A stretch of 64,000 nt of DNA, from assembly GCA_963662155.1 (NCBI GenBank), contig OY759261.1, positions 65,987,417 through 66,051,416 of the forward strand, written 5' to 3'. The notes under the pieces are model-generated. The model was not told the origin of the DNA. It did not search any database and saw nothing but the letters and a program-made list of their open reading frames with translations. The translations under genes were made by a program, and so were the position numbers. Positions 13,713 through 44,945 of the stretch are shown here, piece by piece; positions within the stretch are counted from its first letter, which is position 1; each line of letters opens with the position of its first letter. This DNA comes from Lamellibrachia columna. Taxonomy: Eukaryota; Annelida; Polychaeta; Sabellida; Siboglinidae.

Positions 13713-14965
13713 GTAACGTTAGTGTATAGATTGGCAAGGGTGGACCAATCTGACCAACATGAGGAGGAAGGGAGCTCGCAGACACCAATGCAAAGGGGAC
13801 CGGGGAATGTATTTACTATCCTTGAAATTGTGTATTCCGGGGGCATTACGTAGTGAAAGTATGCCCTGGTGAATGATTTGTGAACCAACGAGGATATTTT
13901 TTCATCATATTACTTAAATGAACAAAAGAATATGAGATCAAGGAACACGTTGAGACATTCATTCATTCAGCACCAGCACGTGAAAAATGCGGAACATATT
14001 TGAGAGCATGGAGCTGGGTGTAGCACTCGATCTTTTAATGTAAATGATGGGGCTTTATTCTGACGAACTTCCGGCGAACCACATTTCATCTTCCACAGTT
14101 TGACTTCAGCTGACATGGACGCTGGGGATGGCAGGTCAAGTCAGGTCACGGCAGGTCACGGCAGGTCATGGCAATAGCATTCTTGGAGGTCGGTTATGTT
14201 AGCGTCTGTCAACATGCTCACTTTAGGGTAGGAACTTCAGGCTGAGCACAGGCCACAGCTTTCCCTACAATGGCACTGAATCTCGTGTCAAATTACTAGG
14301 AAATTGGTCTAGAAATGGTAGGAATACTAAGCATCACCAGTAAATTTCTGGGGTGTCTGCCTCCACGTTGTTTTTCATGCCCCCCCCCTTGACTTGGTAT
14401 CGAGATCACAGTCCCAGCTGCGTTGAGCATCTCATCTGTCATCTTGTAGATTTTGTCTGATCACGATGAGATGTCCTTTACCAGTGTGACTTCGTCGCAG
14501 CCTGGAGAACATATACTGCGCAGAATCGCAGGTCTTCGGTGTACTCAAACATGCACTGATTCACTTGGAATGGAGCGAGGAAGCAGAGTTTGAGATCACG
14601 CAATGTAGGCCAAAAGCATCCGTCATTGTTTTTGAAATCCATTTGTTGCCCTCATTGTACTGACAAAATACCTTGCATTGCTCGAGAGCTGGCGCCATGA
14701 AAGCCAGCAGTGAAAACAAGCTTTCGATAAAACAATCAGTTCAGCTCTCAGACAAAGTTAGTTATCAACCATATCAGGTAAGGTCCCCAAAGCCCCCCGA
14801 ATTTTTTTCAAGCAAAACTACGGGATGTGCGCCTTCTTTGGATCCGCCCCTGATTTGATATCAGAAAGTTCTCAATAAACGAATTGAACGACTGCTCTAC
14901 ATATTGTGTAAATGCTAGCAGCTTGAATAAAAAAACATATTAAAAAAACAATTGTCAAAAATCTC
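13713..14965. other. Intergenic stretch
   Basis: It holds a short GGCAGGTCA tandem (about 14131-14170). A 54-residue minus-strand open frame (14641 down, MDFKNNDGCFWPTLRD) was not recognised and has no splice or family support. No other feature was seen. Confidence 0.4.
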
Positions 14966-15100
14966 ACAAGGGCGGGTTAAACATAGATGAAACATTATAG
15001 GCCTCTCAATAAGTCAATGGCTTTTTTGTCCACTGGCTATCTGGGTATTTTGTCTTGGATAACAATCTTGTTACTTCTTATTAAATCTTGTTATTCGATA
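14966..15100 (+). mobile_element. CR1-like LINE copy D: 3' tail only
   Basis: AGGGCGGGTTAAACATAGATGA through AACAATCTTGTTA matches the 3' untranslated end of the copies at 17795-17939, 52679-52790 and 57655-57790. Only the tail is left, directly ahead of copy A. Confidence 0.75.
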
Positions 15101-15136
15101 AAAGGCGGGTATTACCGGTCTTCGCTTTCGACACAC

Positions 15137-15232
15137 ACAGGCACACGCACACGCACACGCAAACGCACACGCACACGCTCACGCACACGCACACGCACAC
15201 GCACACGCGCACACGCGCGCACACACACACAC
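15137..15232. repeat. (CACG)n / (CA)n microsatellite
   Basis: Interrupted ACACGC repeats between two LINE fragments. Confidence 0.95.
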
Positions 15233-15236
15233 AGGT

Positions 15237-17939
15237 ACCATAAATTATTTAAACTAGATGCGCAGGGGGAATTGACAGAGAATACTCAAAGGAGTACTAC
15301 TACAAATACACATCCAAATAAATGTTCACCAATAATTTCAGACAATGAACTTAAATGTGTATGCTTAAATTCCAGGAGCATAATAAATAAAAAAAGTGAG
15401 TTAGACATTATGGTAGCAGATATTGATCCTCATGTAACAGGCCTCACAGAATCATGGGGAAATAAAGATATAGTAGATGCTGAGTTAGCACTGACAGGCT
15501 ATGTAATGTTTAGGAAGGATAGACGAGAACGAAGGGGAGGTGGAGTAATTTTATATATTAAAGAATCTATCCAAGCATATGAAATAACACTGAAAAGTGA
15601 AGCAGATTGTGAGGAAGCAATTTGGTGTAACATGGTTACCAGGAACTCAACATTAACAATAGGAGTAGTTTATCGTAGTCCTAACATACGACAAGAAGAT
15701 GTAAAATAACAAAAGGCGATAAGGGAGGTGCGCAAGGGGAATGTGTTATAATGGGTGATTTTAACAATGACCATATACAATGGTTCAAGTTACCATAACC
15801 AAATCCATTTTAATATAAAAGTAAAAACAGGGAATACATATAAAAAACAATGGAGGAGGAACTTCAACAAAGGCAAATAATAAGAGATGAGAACATATCT
15901 AGCAAATATAGATTGGAATAACTTGCTGAAGAACAAGACAGCAACATAATGCTGGACTTGTTTAAAATATGAGATTGATGGCATTATTACGAAATTTGTT
16001 CCATTATGAAAACAAGGGAAAAGGTCCAGGAAGAAACACATGTCAAAAGAGGGTATTATAATTTTTTTTCACAAACAGATGCTGTGGAGGGTATATAAAC
16101 ACACTGGAAATGTAGAAGACTACACAAACTACAAAGAGGCACTTTACCTAGCTACAACTGAAATTAGAAAATATAAAAGAACCTTTGAAAAAAAATTGGC
16201 AGGTAATATAAAAAATTACAGCAAGAGTTTCTATGCTTATGTAAGGAGTAAACAGAAAGTTCGAGATAAGGTCGGACCATTGGAAAAAAACAGTGAAAAC
16301 ATAATTTTAGACGGGTTTCAGGTGGCAGAGGTCCTGAATGAGTATTTCAGCTCAGTTTTTACCACATAAGATATCAGCTCACTACCAGTTTCATTTACTA
16401 AATTTGAGGAACATAAATCATAACAGTACACCGCTAGCAAAAGTGTTTAACTTGTCACTAAAAGAAGGAATAGTTCCTTCAGAATGGAAAGAGGCAAACA
16501 TTACACCGCTATTTAAGAAAGGATCAAAGAACAAACCAGAAAATTACAGACCAGTGAGTTTAACATCAGTTGTACGTAAATTACCTGAAACATTACCTGA
16601 GACCACATGGTGGAATTCCTTGTAAAACATCAATTAATAAATACATCTCAACATGGGTTCCTAAAAGCAAGGTCATGTCTAACCAATCTCTTATGTTTTT
16701 TGGAAGACATTACAAAGTGGGTAGATGACGGGTCACCAGTGGATGTTGTCTATTTAGATTTTCAGAAAGCTTTCGATAAAGTGCCACATCAAAGATTGTT
16801 ACTTAAACTAAAGGCCCATGGTATAGGCAATGATGTAATCAACTGGATAGAAAAGTGGCTTACAGACAGAAGACAGAGGGTAATAGTAGATGGTGAGATT
16901 TCAAACTGGAAATCTGTTCTGAGTGGTGTACCAGAGGGATCAGTTTTAGGCCCTATACTGTTTTTAATATATATAAATGATTTGGAAGATGACATGTCTA
17001 GCAAAGTACTGAAATTTGCAGATGACACAAAAGTATTCAGAAAGGTTACTAATGATACAGATAAACAAAGTTTACAGGATGATCTAGATAAATGAGTTAA
17101 ATGGTCAGAAAAATGGCAAATGTTATTCAATTTTGGGAAGTGTAAATGCATACACGTAGGACATGGAAACATGGACGAAGAATATAAAATGGGGGATGCT
17201 GTACTAGGTAGAACCACACAAGAAAAGGACTTAGGTGTAACATTTAGTGCTGACATGAAAGTTTCAGAGCAATGTGGGATTGATGCTTCGAAAGAATATC
17301 AAATTCTAGGGCTAATTAGGAGAACTATCACGAATAAGGAGAAGCAGCTAATTGTACAAAGCAATTGTTAGACCACATTTGGAATATTGTATACAAGCAT
17401 GGAGGCTGTATCGTAGGAAGGACATGGACAAGCTAGAAAGAACACAACAAAGAGCAAATAAAATGATTCCAGACTTGAGAGACCTTAGTTACGAAAATCG
17501 GTTATTACAATGTGGTTTGACAACACTAGAGACCAGGAGACTAAGAGGAAACCAAATAGAAGTGTTTAAAATAGTGAACGGTTATGAGGATGTTGATAGC
17601 AATATGTTCTTCAAACGTAAAGAAGGCAGTAGAACCAGATGACACAAAGCAGCATTAGTTAAAGAACAGTGTAGGTTGGACATGAGAAAGTACTCTTTCT
17701 CACAGAGGGTGATAAATGAGTGGAACAAACTGCCAAATGATTGTGTTAATGCTAGTAGTGTGAATATGTTTTAAAATAGGATTGACATATATATGATAAG
17801 GGCGGGCTACACATAGATGATACAATTGTTGGACTCTCGATAAGCCAACAGCTTCCTTGTCCACTTGCCATCTGGAACTTGTTGTTTGGGATGGCAATCT
17901 TGTTAAATCTTGTTAAATCTATTACTACTCGAAACAATT
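15237..17939 (+). mobile_element. CR1-like LINE copy A, 5'-truncated and degraded
   Basis: Endonuclease motifs appear first (CVCLNSRSIINKK, GLTESW, RRGGGVILYIKE; 15350-15709). Reverse transcriptase follows in several frames: [10 protein letters not shown] at 16540, [15 protein letters not shown] at 16755, [13 protein letters not shown] at 16930 (Glu for the usual Gln) and [10 protein letters not shown] at 17010. The thumb (HLEYCIQAW) is near 17380. At least six frame breaks and a deletion within the endonuclease make it inactive. The 3' end carries the family tail and the 10-bp terminal repeat ATCTTGTTAA. This is the same family as copies B, C and D. Confidence 0.88.
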
Positions 17940-20487
17940 AAAACGTATGTGTTTGTAAAATGTAGCGTGCTTTCGGTGCACGCTGTGGCGGTGGCAGGTC
18001 GGTGTAAGCCAAGTGTTGGAACAGCCAACTTGAAGTCAAAATTAACCGCGTTGCAGAGAGATATTAGATAGATCAGTAGTAGTTATGCATGGACTAGTGC
18101 ATTAGCAAGATTAGTTGTTACGGAAAAATAACTACCTTGAAGTCACCGAAGTTGAACACTGTGTAATATATAATTATTATCGTGTCACGTGTGTCGGCCA
18201 TATTGCTGTAATTGACATTGCTATGGTAGTAATTTCAGTGTAGCTCATTTCTTTATTAGGAATGAATGTATGTCAATGTTAACAGTGTGCTGTACCTATG
18301 TACTCTATCTACGTAATCTGTTACGATAGCCTGTGGATATTGTGTACTGTAAGGCTGGCGATAAGTAAGCTCTTATGACTAAAGGTTAAGGGTGACTATT
18401 ACGATGCTTTGCAGATCTACCCACGAGGGGGCGACTGTGAAGGGCCAGCCCAGGGCTAGAGCCGCAAGTATGCAGCGGGTATGCACTGTCATTATGTTAT
18501 ACTGTCATAAACCTATACAGATATGTAAGAGACAAAATGTCCTTTTTATAATAGTAATTACAAATGATTGTCGACAGTTGCATGATTTTCTATGTTTAAG
18601 ACATGATTATCACTGATTTGGTATTCAGGATACTTATTAGAACATCCATATTAATCAATTAATGTGTATTAAAAGATCAGCAATTATGCAAATACGTATA
18701 CACTTGATATGTTTAGTTAACAATAGGAGATGTTTGCTAATAATTTGTCTTGTACCCATGCAGGGCGTCTTGTACCCATGCAGGGCGTCTTGTACCCATG
18801 CAGGGCGTCTTGTACCCATGCAGGGCGTCTTGCCGTTCTTTACCACTCGCAATAAATTACCTTACAACTACGGTGTGGTGTATTTATGCGTTCCATCATC
18901 AAACATCACTCGGGGGTTACTACAAATACTAATTGTTATTTTAATTATTATTTTTTATATTATATGGGAACATAGGCATCTTACTCAAACGTAAAAATTG
19001 GTGTATGTAATCGAGTAGCGATTTGGTGTATCTGAGGAACAATTATTAGGCGGCGTCACAGCGCTGGATATAGGGCAGGAGCCTAAAAAACTATTTTATT
19101 GGCCCCCTCTTGGCTTTGGGAAAACATTACAAGAGTTACTTGTTGTGATACTACGTAGTACAGGGTCCAGTGAATTGACATGTGATTAAACCTAGTGATT
19201 TACGTGTTTTAAGTTAACCAACATATTAAATATATTTTGCACCGACTGGCTTAACAGAATTTCGGTTATTTGCTGATCCCCGCGACAGTACTTTATTTTA
19301 ACAAATACTCCGTTTGATTCTCCCGACGTCGCTAGGTTGCAGAATTTCAGTTGAACTCTCAAACTCACCACCAGTGGCGCCACTCACCATTTCACCACTG
19401 CCGCAACTTACATTTGATGTGCAGAATCCGCACATCTTTATTTCATTTGACAAACTCTTATTTTTCTCACGAAATATCTCAATTTCAGTTGCGTACAATT
19501 GTGGATAGTGATTGCATTGCAAATGTGTCTAGAAACACAATAACGTTCGTTTTGAAACTATGTTACTTGTGCTCAAGTATAAGCGTAAAAACCAACGACG
19601 TTGGCAACCTGTCTTTTACACTTCGCATCTGTTTTGTATTTCTAATCAAGTTGTTGTGTTGGTGATCGCTGAGTGGCGCCACCGTTGAGGTGTGTTGCAC
19701 GCGATGCTACGGAGCACTGTAACGTTTTTGATATTTTGTTTAACAAGTTGTGTCGTTACTGTCATTGTTAGTCGTCGCCGGATATTTGGTGCTACTGTAG
19801 TATGTAGCTAGGAGTGATAACTATTGTGATATGATGACCGGTCAATTACTGCACATGGGGCCTCCACTAACTCCTGCCACATTGCTTCACTACCTGTAGC
19901 AATAAACAAAACACGTGGAAACGGTGTAACAGATGGACAATTTGACTGACTTCACAGCATTCTACAATTTGTGTATGCAAATGCACACAGAAGTGGGTGC
20001 AAGTGCACACAGAAGTCAGTTTTGTTAATTAGAAATGAAACACATAGACGCATACAGGGTTTGAATCTTTATTTCAAGGAAAGACAAACATAAATGAAGT
20101 AGTGATGTAAATCACTACGTTACATAAACATAATATTGTCCAAAAAGGGCAAGAAGAAAAGTGTAATGCTATATTACTTGCCCACACATACACATAATGT
20201 GAATAAATATAGTATGTAATTGTACGCAGGTTACATATTGTTTTCAAAACAGTACATCAGCATTATTTATATATTTACTTAGCTTTGCTAAGGCAAGCGG
20301 GTGTGAATTATTAACTTCATTTAAGTTCCAGAGTTACAACAAATAAAACTTAGAATAGACAATTTAACGACGCCAATAAATTTAAATTGAAAATAATATT
20401 ACTTTAGACGTTTCCAACATAAATAGTTAAGTATTGAATACATTCATACATTACATACATTCAATATTTACCTTATGCCCTCAGAGC
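17940..20487. other. Intergenic stretch with one short minisatellite
   Basis: Apart from four 20-bp copies of CTTGTACCCATGCAGGGCGT (18749-18830), nothing was recognised. An unsupported minus-strand open frame of 74 residues lies at 19298-19522. The AT-rich remainder shows no exon or element signatures. Confidence 0.45.
18749..18830. repeat. 20-bp minisatellite, four near-perfect copies
   Basis: Unit CTTGTACCCATGCAGGGCGT repeated head to tail with no visible differences between copies, implying recent amplification. Confidence 0.9.
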
Positions 20488-20946
20488 ATGACAACTGCCT
20501 ACACAACCCTTGTTCGTCCGCTTTTGGAATACCCTTCATCCGTATGGGATCCAGACACCCGGGTCGTCATCAACAACAAATAGATGGTGCAAAGGAGGGT
20601 GGTACTCTTTGGCTACACATCCAGAGAAACTGGGTGTGTGACAGAAATAATAAGGAATTTACACTGGGAAAAACTAACCACCAGAAGAACAAACCTACGT
20701 TTAACCACATTCCACAGAGCCATCAACTGTCATTTATCCTCGCCAGTCGGAAGCCTTCTCCAGCAAGTGCAGCGTCAATCACGGCATCTCCATAGCAAAG
20801 CCATCAATACCATCTACACCAGCAATAACTGTTATAAATTACCTTATCTTCCCAAGACAATACAATATTGGAATTCACCACCAGACACAATATCATATAT
20901 ATTTAAGCGAGCTCTAACCCTCTCAGTTCCAAGCAAACACGACTAA
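20488..20946 (+). pseudogene. Non-LTR retrotransposon reverse transcriptase, C-terminal fragment
   Basis: TAYTTLVRPLLEYPSSVWDP, then after a frame change MVQRRVVLFGYTSRETGCVTEIIRNLHWEKL, is the thumb/C-terminal region common to many LINE polymerases. Catalytic motifs are absent, so this is a 5'-truncated relic. It lies just downstream of the stop codon of the Mx-like gene and may be transcribed in its 3' region in antisense. Confidence 0.75.
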
Positions 20947-21133
20947 GCAGTAAGCACTCCATGCGCACACAATACTGCCCGTTTGGCCAGTATTCTACAC
21001 AAGACAACACGTCAGCATAATATTACTACACGTTCAAAATGGCGCAGTCTCAATAGAAAGAACCATCTAGTGTCCGGACAACTGCAAAATACACCAAAAA
21101 GTTATTCTTGTGCACTGTTAGAAACAACACTGC

Positions 21134-40448
<19,315 letters not shown>

Positions 40449-40562
40449 AACGGTTAACTAATGAATCACAAACCAACAGCTGACACTACTGCAATTAAAT
40501 GGTACGTCTGCCTCAACGGAACTTCTGCCAAGAATGCGATGTGAATATCCGTCCAATATCTC

Positions 40563-40681
40563 TATTTAAACCTGCATTTGGGGAAATACGGTAAACCGAA
40601 ACGAGCCGTCTTATTGGCTGGCATTGCTCACACGCCATAGTTTTGTAGGTGGGCGTTTGACGCTGTGGTTGCGGAATTCCG
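40563..40681 (-). promoter_or_regulatory. Candidate interferon/NF-kB-style promoter of the Mx-like gene
   Basis: Reading toward the gene on minus: GGAATTCC (NF-kB-like core, 40673-40680), CCAAT (40613-40617), CGTTTCGGTTTACC (40590-40603; one mismatch to the ISRE form GTTTCNNTTTC), then TTTAAATA (40563-40570) in TATA position about 115 bases before the ATG. Order and spacing fit a TATA promoter with a start near 40535. Motif matches this short can arise by chance. Confidence 0.45.
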
Positions 40682-41117
40682 GGAAATTGACCGCCTTTGT
40701 TTGCGTCAAGATTTCGCAACTGTGTTTTTGATACGGTGGTTATAACTATACCTATAGCCATCGGTGGTTATGACTCTATAACCCAGGGTGGTTACGCATA
40801 TATAACGCGCTGTGGTTATAATTATGGATCCACCATGGGAAAACCATTGTGCCAATATTTGAAGGCCTAATTAGTAGATGTATTTGATATTCGAATTGGG
40901 GTGGACGCGTTGGTGCAACACAGCTGCGTAGGTTCTACGTGGCATGTTGCTGGGAAATTGTCATATGCGTAGGGTGGTCAGATGACACATATAGGCATGA
41001 GTAGTGCGTATTCAGTCATTCGAATGAGCAGTTTTTGTGACACTCCCGCCGTGTTATTTATGTGGTCGTAAAGTTGGCACGACACATCATGACACATCAC
41101 GACCATCACGAGTGTTC
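40682..41117. other. Upstream flank with GTGGTTATAA motif copies
   Basis: GTGGTTATAACTAT-like words recur about four times at 40735-40830, and similar words occur at 42358 and 46300. No gene was recognised. Confidence 0.4.
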
Positions 41118-41280
41118 GCGTCAATTTTTGGTCGGCTGCGCAAGAGTTTGTGGAAGACTCACAATATGACAATCAGGGCGAAATACCAGATGTACGTAGC
41201 AATAGCGCTCTCCAAGCTGCTTCACGGAGCCGAAGCGTGGACACTATAACGTGTTGAAAAGTTGCATGCGTAATGCCAGG
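41118..41280 (+). pseudogene. LINE reverse transcriptase fragment
   Basis: FGRLRKSLWKTHNMTIRAKYQMYVAI followed by LSKLLHGAEAWTL is the thumb-side segment of an RTE/Jockey-like polymerase. Only about 50 residues survive. Confidence 0.65.
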
Positions 41281-41554
41281 CGTAGGCCTACATTGATAAA
41301 CCTTTGTAGCGAGTCGCATATTTATTCGACTTTAAACGCATCAGACATGTGACGTAAGGTGGTCTGCAGCTCAACAAAATGTGGCAACGCGCCAATCGCA
41401 GCACTGTTTTTTTGTCGATAGTTGCGGAAAACGCCACTTGGCTTGTTTCGGGTACACAAAAACATATCTACAATGCTAGGGCGCATGCGCGGATGCAATT
41501 CCGGAAAATAGCGTAACGGTCGCGGCGGTGCGCACACGACTGGCGACAAGCTAT

Positions 41555-41866
41555 GAAGTTCAATGTGCGCTGGCCAGTCACATACAGTCGTGGAATGTAC
41601 GCTGGCCAGTCATATAGAGTCGTGGAATGTACGCTGACCAGTCACATACAGTCGTGGAATGTATGCTGGCCAGTCACATAGAGTCGTGGAATATACGCTG
41701 ACCAGTCACATAGAGTCGTGGAACGTGCACTGACCAGTCACATAGAGTCGTGGAATGCGCACTGACCAGTCACATAGAGTCGTGGAATGTACACTGACCA
41801 GTCACATAGAGTCGTGGAATGTACACTGACCAGTCATATAGAGTCGTGGAATATACGCTGACTCAA
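41555..41866. repeat. 32-bp minisatellite (GTCGTGGAATGTACGCTGAC...), about 9.5 copies
   Basis: Unit contains GTCGTGGAATGTACGCTGAC and CAGTCACATA. Copies differ at positions such as GGCC/GACC. Confidence 0.92.
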
Positions 41867-42452
41867 TTACAAAGAAAACGGAACGGAACGTCGTTGCTAG
41901 GCGTTTAATTACGCGACTCGTAACAGCAGCTGTGCGACAGGTGTCGTTCTATTTACAGAAGTGTTAATATTAGCCGGCTGCTAATACTTCAGTCTTTACA
42001 TAGACACCAATTCCGATGAAATACTGAAAAGAGCACTGACGTTGCTCCCAAACTCCTGGTTTGGTGGGACCATCATACGCCTCCACACATTGCTATTTTT
42101 AAAAATAAATTTTATGACATTCACATTTTTTATTGGTCAGCTACAGTGGCCTATGACATGTAACAATAACGTGCTCTGCCAAAGACCAAATCTAGGAACC
42201 GCCTCACTGTTTATCTAGTCTATAATAAGACGATGTTTGGCATGTATGTGACACATTTCCGATCAATGCCGCTAGAAGCGAAACGTTGAATCATCCCGAC
42301 GCAAGCTCCGGTTGTGCAGCTAATTAAGATACAGCAAGCTTGGCGGGTTTCCCCCTCCGTGGTTATATTGATACCGCGCTGACGTGTTGCCGGGTTCGTT
42401 TTTGTGTGCTGGGTTTTTACTGTTTGTCTGTCTGTCTGTCTGAAACACCCGG

Positions 42453-43235
42453 CGCTAAACCGGGGGTGGTGGATCACAAATTCACTTCCGGGTTCATCTC
42501 GTACGAATGAAGTGCCGGTGATTTTGAGGGGGTATCCCCTTCTAGTAATTTTTTAATATCTGGAAAATATTTCTTGTGACTGTAGGATCTGTGACTGTTG
42601 GATCCCTTGTGTCAGTGACTGTAAATTATATTGTGTCAATGACTGTAGGATCCCTTGTGTCAGTGACTTTTGGATCCCTTGTGTCAGTGACTGTTGGATC
42701 CCTTGTGTCAGTGACTGGAAATTATATTGTGTCAATGACTGTAGGATCCCTTGTGTCAGTGACTGTAGGATCCTTTGTGTCAGTGACTGTAGGACCCATT
42801 GTGTCAGTGACTGTAGGATCCCTTGTGTCAGTGACTGTAGGATCCCTTGTGTCAATGACTGTAGGATCCCTTGTGTCAGTGACTGTAGGATCCCTTGTGT
42901 CAGTGACTGTAGGATCCCTTGTGTCAGTGACTGTAGGACCCATTGTGTCGGTGACGTTTGGATTCCTTGTGTCAGTGACTGTTGGATCCCTTGTGTCAGT
43001 GACTGTAGGATCCCTTGTGTCAGTGACTGTAGGACCCATTGTGTCAGTGACTTTTGAATTCCTTGTGTCAGTGACTGTTGGATCCCTTGTGTCAGCGCTA
43101 AACCGGGGATGGATGTATCATTAATTCACTTCCGGGTTCATCTCGTACGAATAAAGTGCCGGTGATTTTGAGGCGATACCCCTTTCTGGCATTTTTTATG
43201 TCTGTAAAATATTGTTTTTGACATGGATATGGTCA
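42453..43235. repeat. 24-bp GTGACTGTAGGATCCCTTGTGTCA array with duplicated flanks (array 1)
   Basis: About 21 units at 42580-43094. The 5' flank (42453-42580: GCGCTAAACCGGGG...TTCACTTCCGGGTTCATCTC) recurs after the array at 43097-43235. Array plus flank therefore behaves as a larger repeat unit. A second block of the same 24-bp unit lies at 44946-45596, on the other side of the Harbinger element. Long open frames through it are repeat artefacts. Confidence 0.92.
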
Positions 43236-44032
43236 CATTTGAGGACCACGGCACTTATGCTCTCCATGGGCGCGTTCGACAGCTCGACTCGACTGACTCG
43301 AGAGCACGCGGGTGCTCCTCGCGAACGACGAGAATTTGAGTCGACCGTCTCGACTACCCTGACTGGAGTACTATCCACTTTGAGTCGACCGTCTCGACTA
43401 CCCTGACTGGAGTACTATCCACTTTGCTGTGAGTTAGACGGGATCAAACATGACGGCGACAATTGGTTTGTCTGTGTTTGTTTTCATATTTGTGACGGTG
43501 TACGCATCTTTTCCAACTATTAGAATACCATCATTAATTATATATACAGTCATTAATGTATAAGATGTGTTTTTGGTTCTTTTACAGTCAGGACATTTAG
43601 TAGATGCTCTGCAAATATAGAATACGTGTAGTCCTCGATTTATGTCCTTTCTATCTGCGTCATTTCGCGTTAACGTCAGCGACGAATTAGGAAACAAAAT
43701 CGATTGTCAAAGAGTTGTTTTGTTACAACATCGTTTTTGGAAAGTCGTAACAGGTTTCGCCTAACGTCTTGTTTTCTGGGAAAACTGAGGCCTTGTTGTA
43801 TTGTTTGTATGGTTATGCATGTGATCATAGCACCAGTTTGGGTTTGGGTTTAAGGAATTGGATATATTATTTTATTTTATTCTTAACTCTGAATATATCA
43901 CTGTTTTATTTGACTGACAATACTTCTGGCTTTGTATTACACATTACTTCGATTAATATTAATGATACTGCATCATATTAATGATACGTATGCACAACTG
44001 TTTACCACAGAAATGTATGTTTATAATTGCAG

Positions 44033-44220
44033 ATCAGTATACATGGAGTGATGTTCACACCAAGGCACTTGTGACTGTGCGGATGGAAATGGAAAGGGAA
44101 TTTAACAAAGCAAAAGTACATAAAATGTAGTGGACTAAAGTTAGCCACATTCTGGGTGGTAACGGTTGCACAGCAACTTCGACGCAGAGCAGTAACAAGT
44201 GGACGTCACTGAAAAAAAAG
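44033..44220 (+). pseudogene. Harbinger Myb/SANT-like DNA-binding protein fragment
   Basis: After an AG acceptor at 44031-44032 the frame reads QYTWSDVHTKALVTVRMEM and, past one TAG, WTKVSHILGGNG...NKWTSLKKK. The spaced Trp residues and the xxKWxxLKKK ending are those of the Myb-like accessory protein that Harbinger elements encode to carry the transposase to their ends. It is truncated at the deletion point. Confidence 0.65.
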
Positions 44221-44267
44221 AATACAGAAAAACAGTTGACAACAACAATAAATCTTGTGCAGGTCGC

Positions 44268-44786
44268 CTACGATGTTGGCGATGTTGCTTACAGTAGCAA
44301 ACGTTTGAGATGTGAGACGCTGCATCTCAGCAGTGGGAAATTTAATGACACTCTCGTTCAAGCCACACAGCACATCAGCCACGTCGTGCACAACGCCATG
44401 CACTGTAGATTTAGATAAACCAAACAAGTTTGCTATTTCTCGCATGTTGCTGGTGTTGCTAATATACCATAGAAACACCAACAACTGTTTTGGGGAGGTA
44501 CAGCAATAGGACCCGCATTCTTGAATCTCTTTGCTAACAAAACTGGCACTACCCTATCTGCGACGATGTCAAACGTGGATTTGCTTATCCTGAAGTGATG
44601 CTTGAAATCCCAACAATAAAAATTTGCGACAGTTTTCGCCATAAAATCAATGATTTTCGGAACAGTTTCCCTCTTTAAAAGTACATTTGCTACGACCTGG
44701 ATCATATCCTCTTCGTCAGACAGATCGTCGTTATCTTCTAATAAAGTTTCCAAAAAAATATAAACTGCGAAAGCGTGTGCTGCCAT
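44268..44786 (-). pseudogene. Harbinger transposase, N-terminal half
   Basis: MAAHAFAVYIFLETLLEDND through HFRISKSTFDIVADRVVPVL, then after a frame shift near 44515 LLVFLWYISNTSNMREIANL and GLSKSTVHGVVHDVADVL. This is the helix-turn-helix region of HARBI1-type transposases. Sequence stops at NIVG, just where the first catalytic Asp of the DDE domain (usually NIVGAIDG) would start, so no catalysis is possible. Confidence 0.8.
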
Positions 44787-44945
44787 ACTCGATTAGCGAG
44801 AACTACTGATCTCGCCGTTCGAAATACACAGGTCGGAAATGTTAAGTGCGCATGCTCACAACTAACTCGAAGAACTCGCGACTCGAGTCGAGCTGTCGAA
44901 CGCACCCCATATTAAAACGTCTCGTGGATGGCTGACAACATATGT

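Larger units (their letters stand above)
43267..44907. mobile_element. PIF/Harbinger DNA transposon, internally deleted
   Basis: Terminal inverted repeats of about 25 bp (GGGCGCGTTCGACAGCTCGA at the left; its inverse ending GCACCC at the right) flank a transposase fragment on minus and a Myb/SANT-like fragment on plus. A 3-bp CAT duplication sits at 43264-43266 and 44908-44910, matching the 3-bp target duplications of Harbinger. Both genes point inward and both lack their C-terminal parts. Their broken ends meet near 44220-44270, as expected for one internal deletion. A 47-bp direct duplication lies at 43336-43429. Confidence 0.82.

Noticed and set aside
42576..43124. 182-residue Val-Thr-Val repeat protein (and similar frames at 44862-45682)
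   Set aside because: 24-bp units keep all frames open; no promoter, splice or conservation signs.
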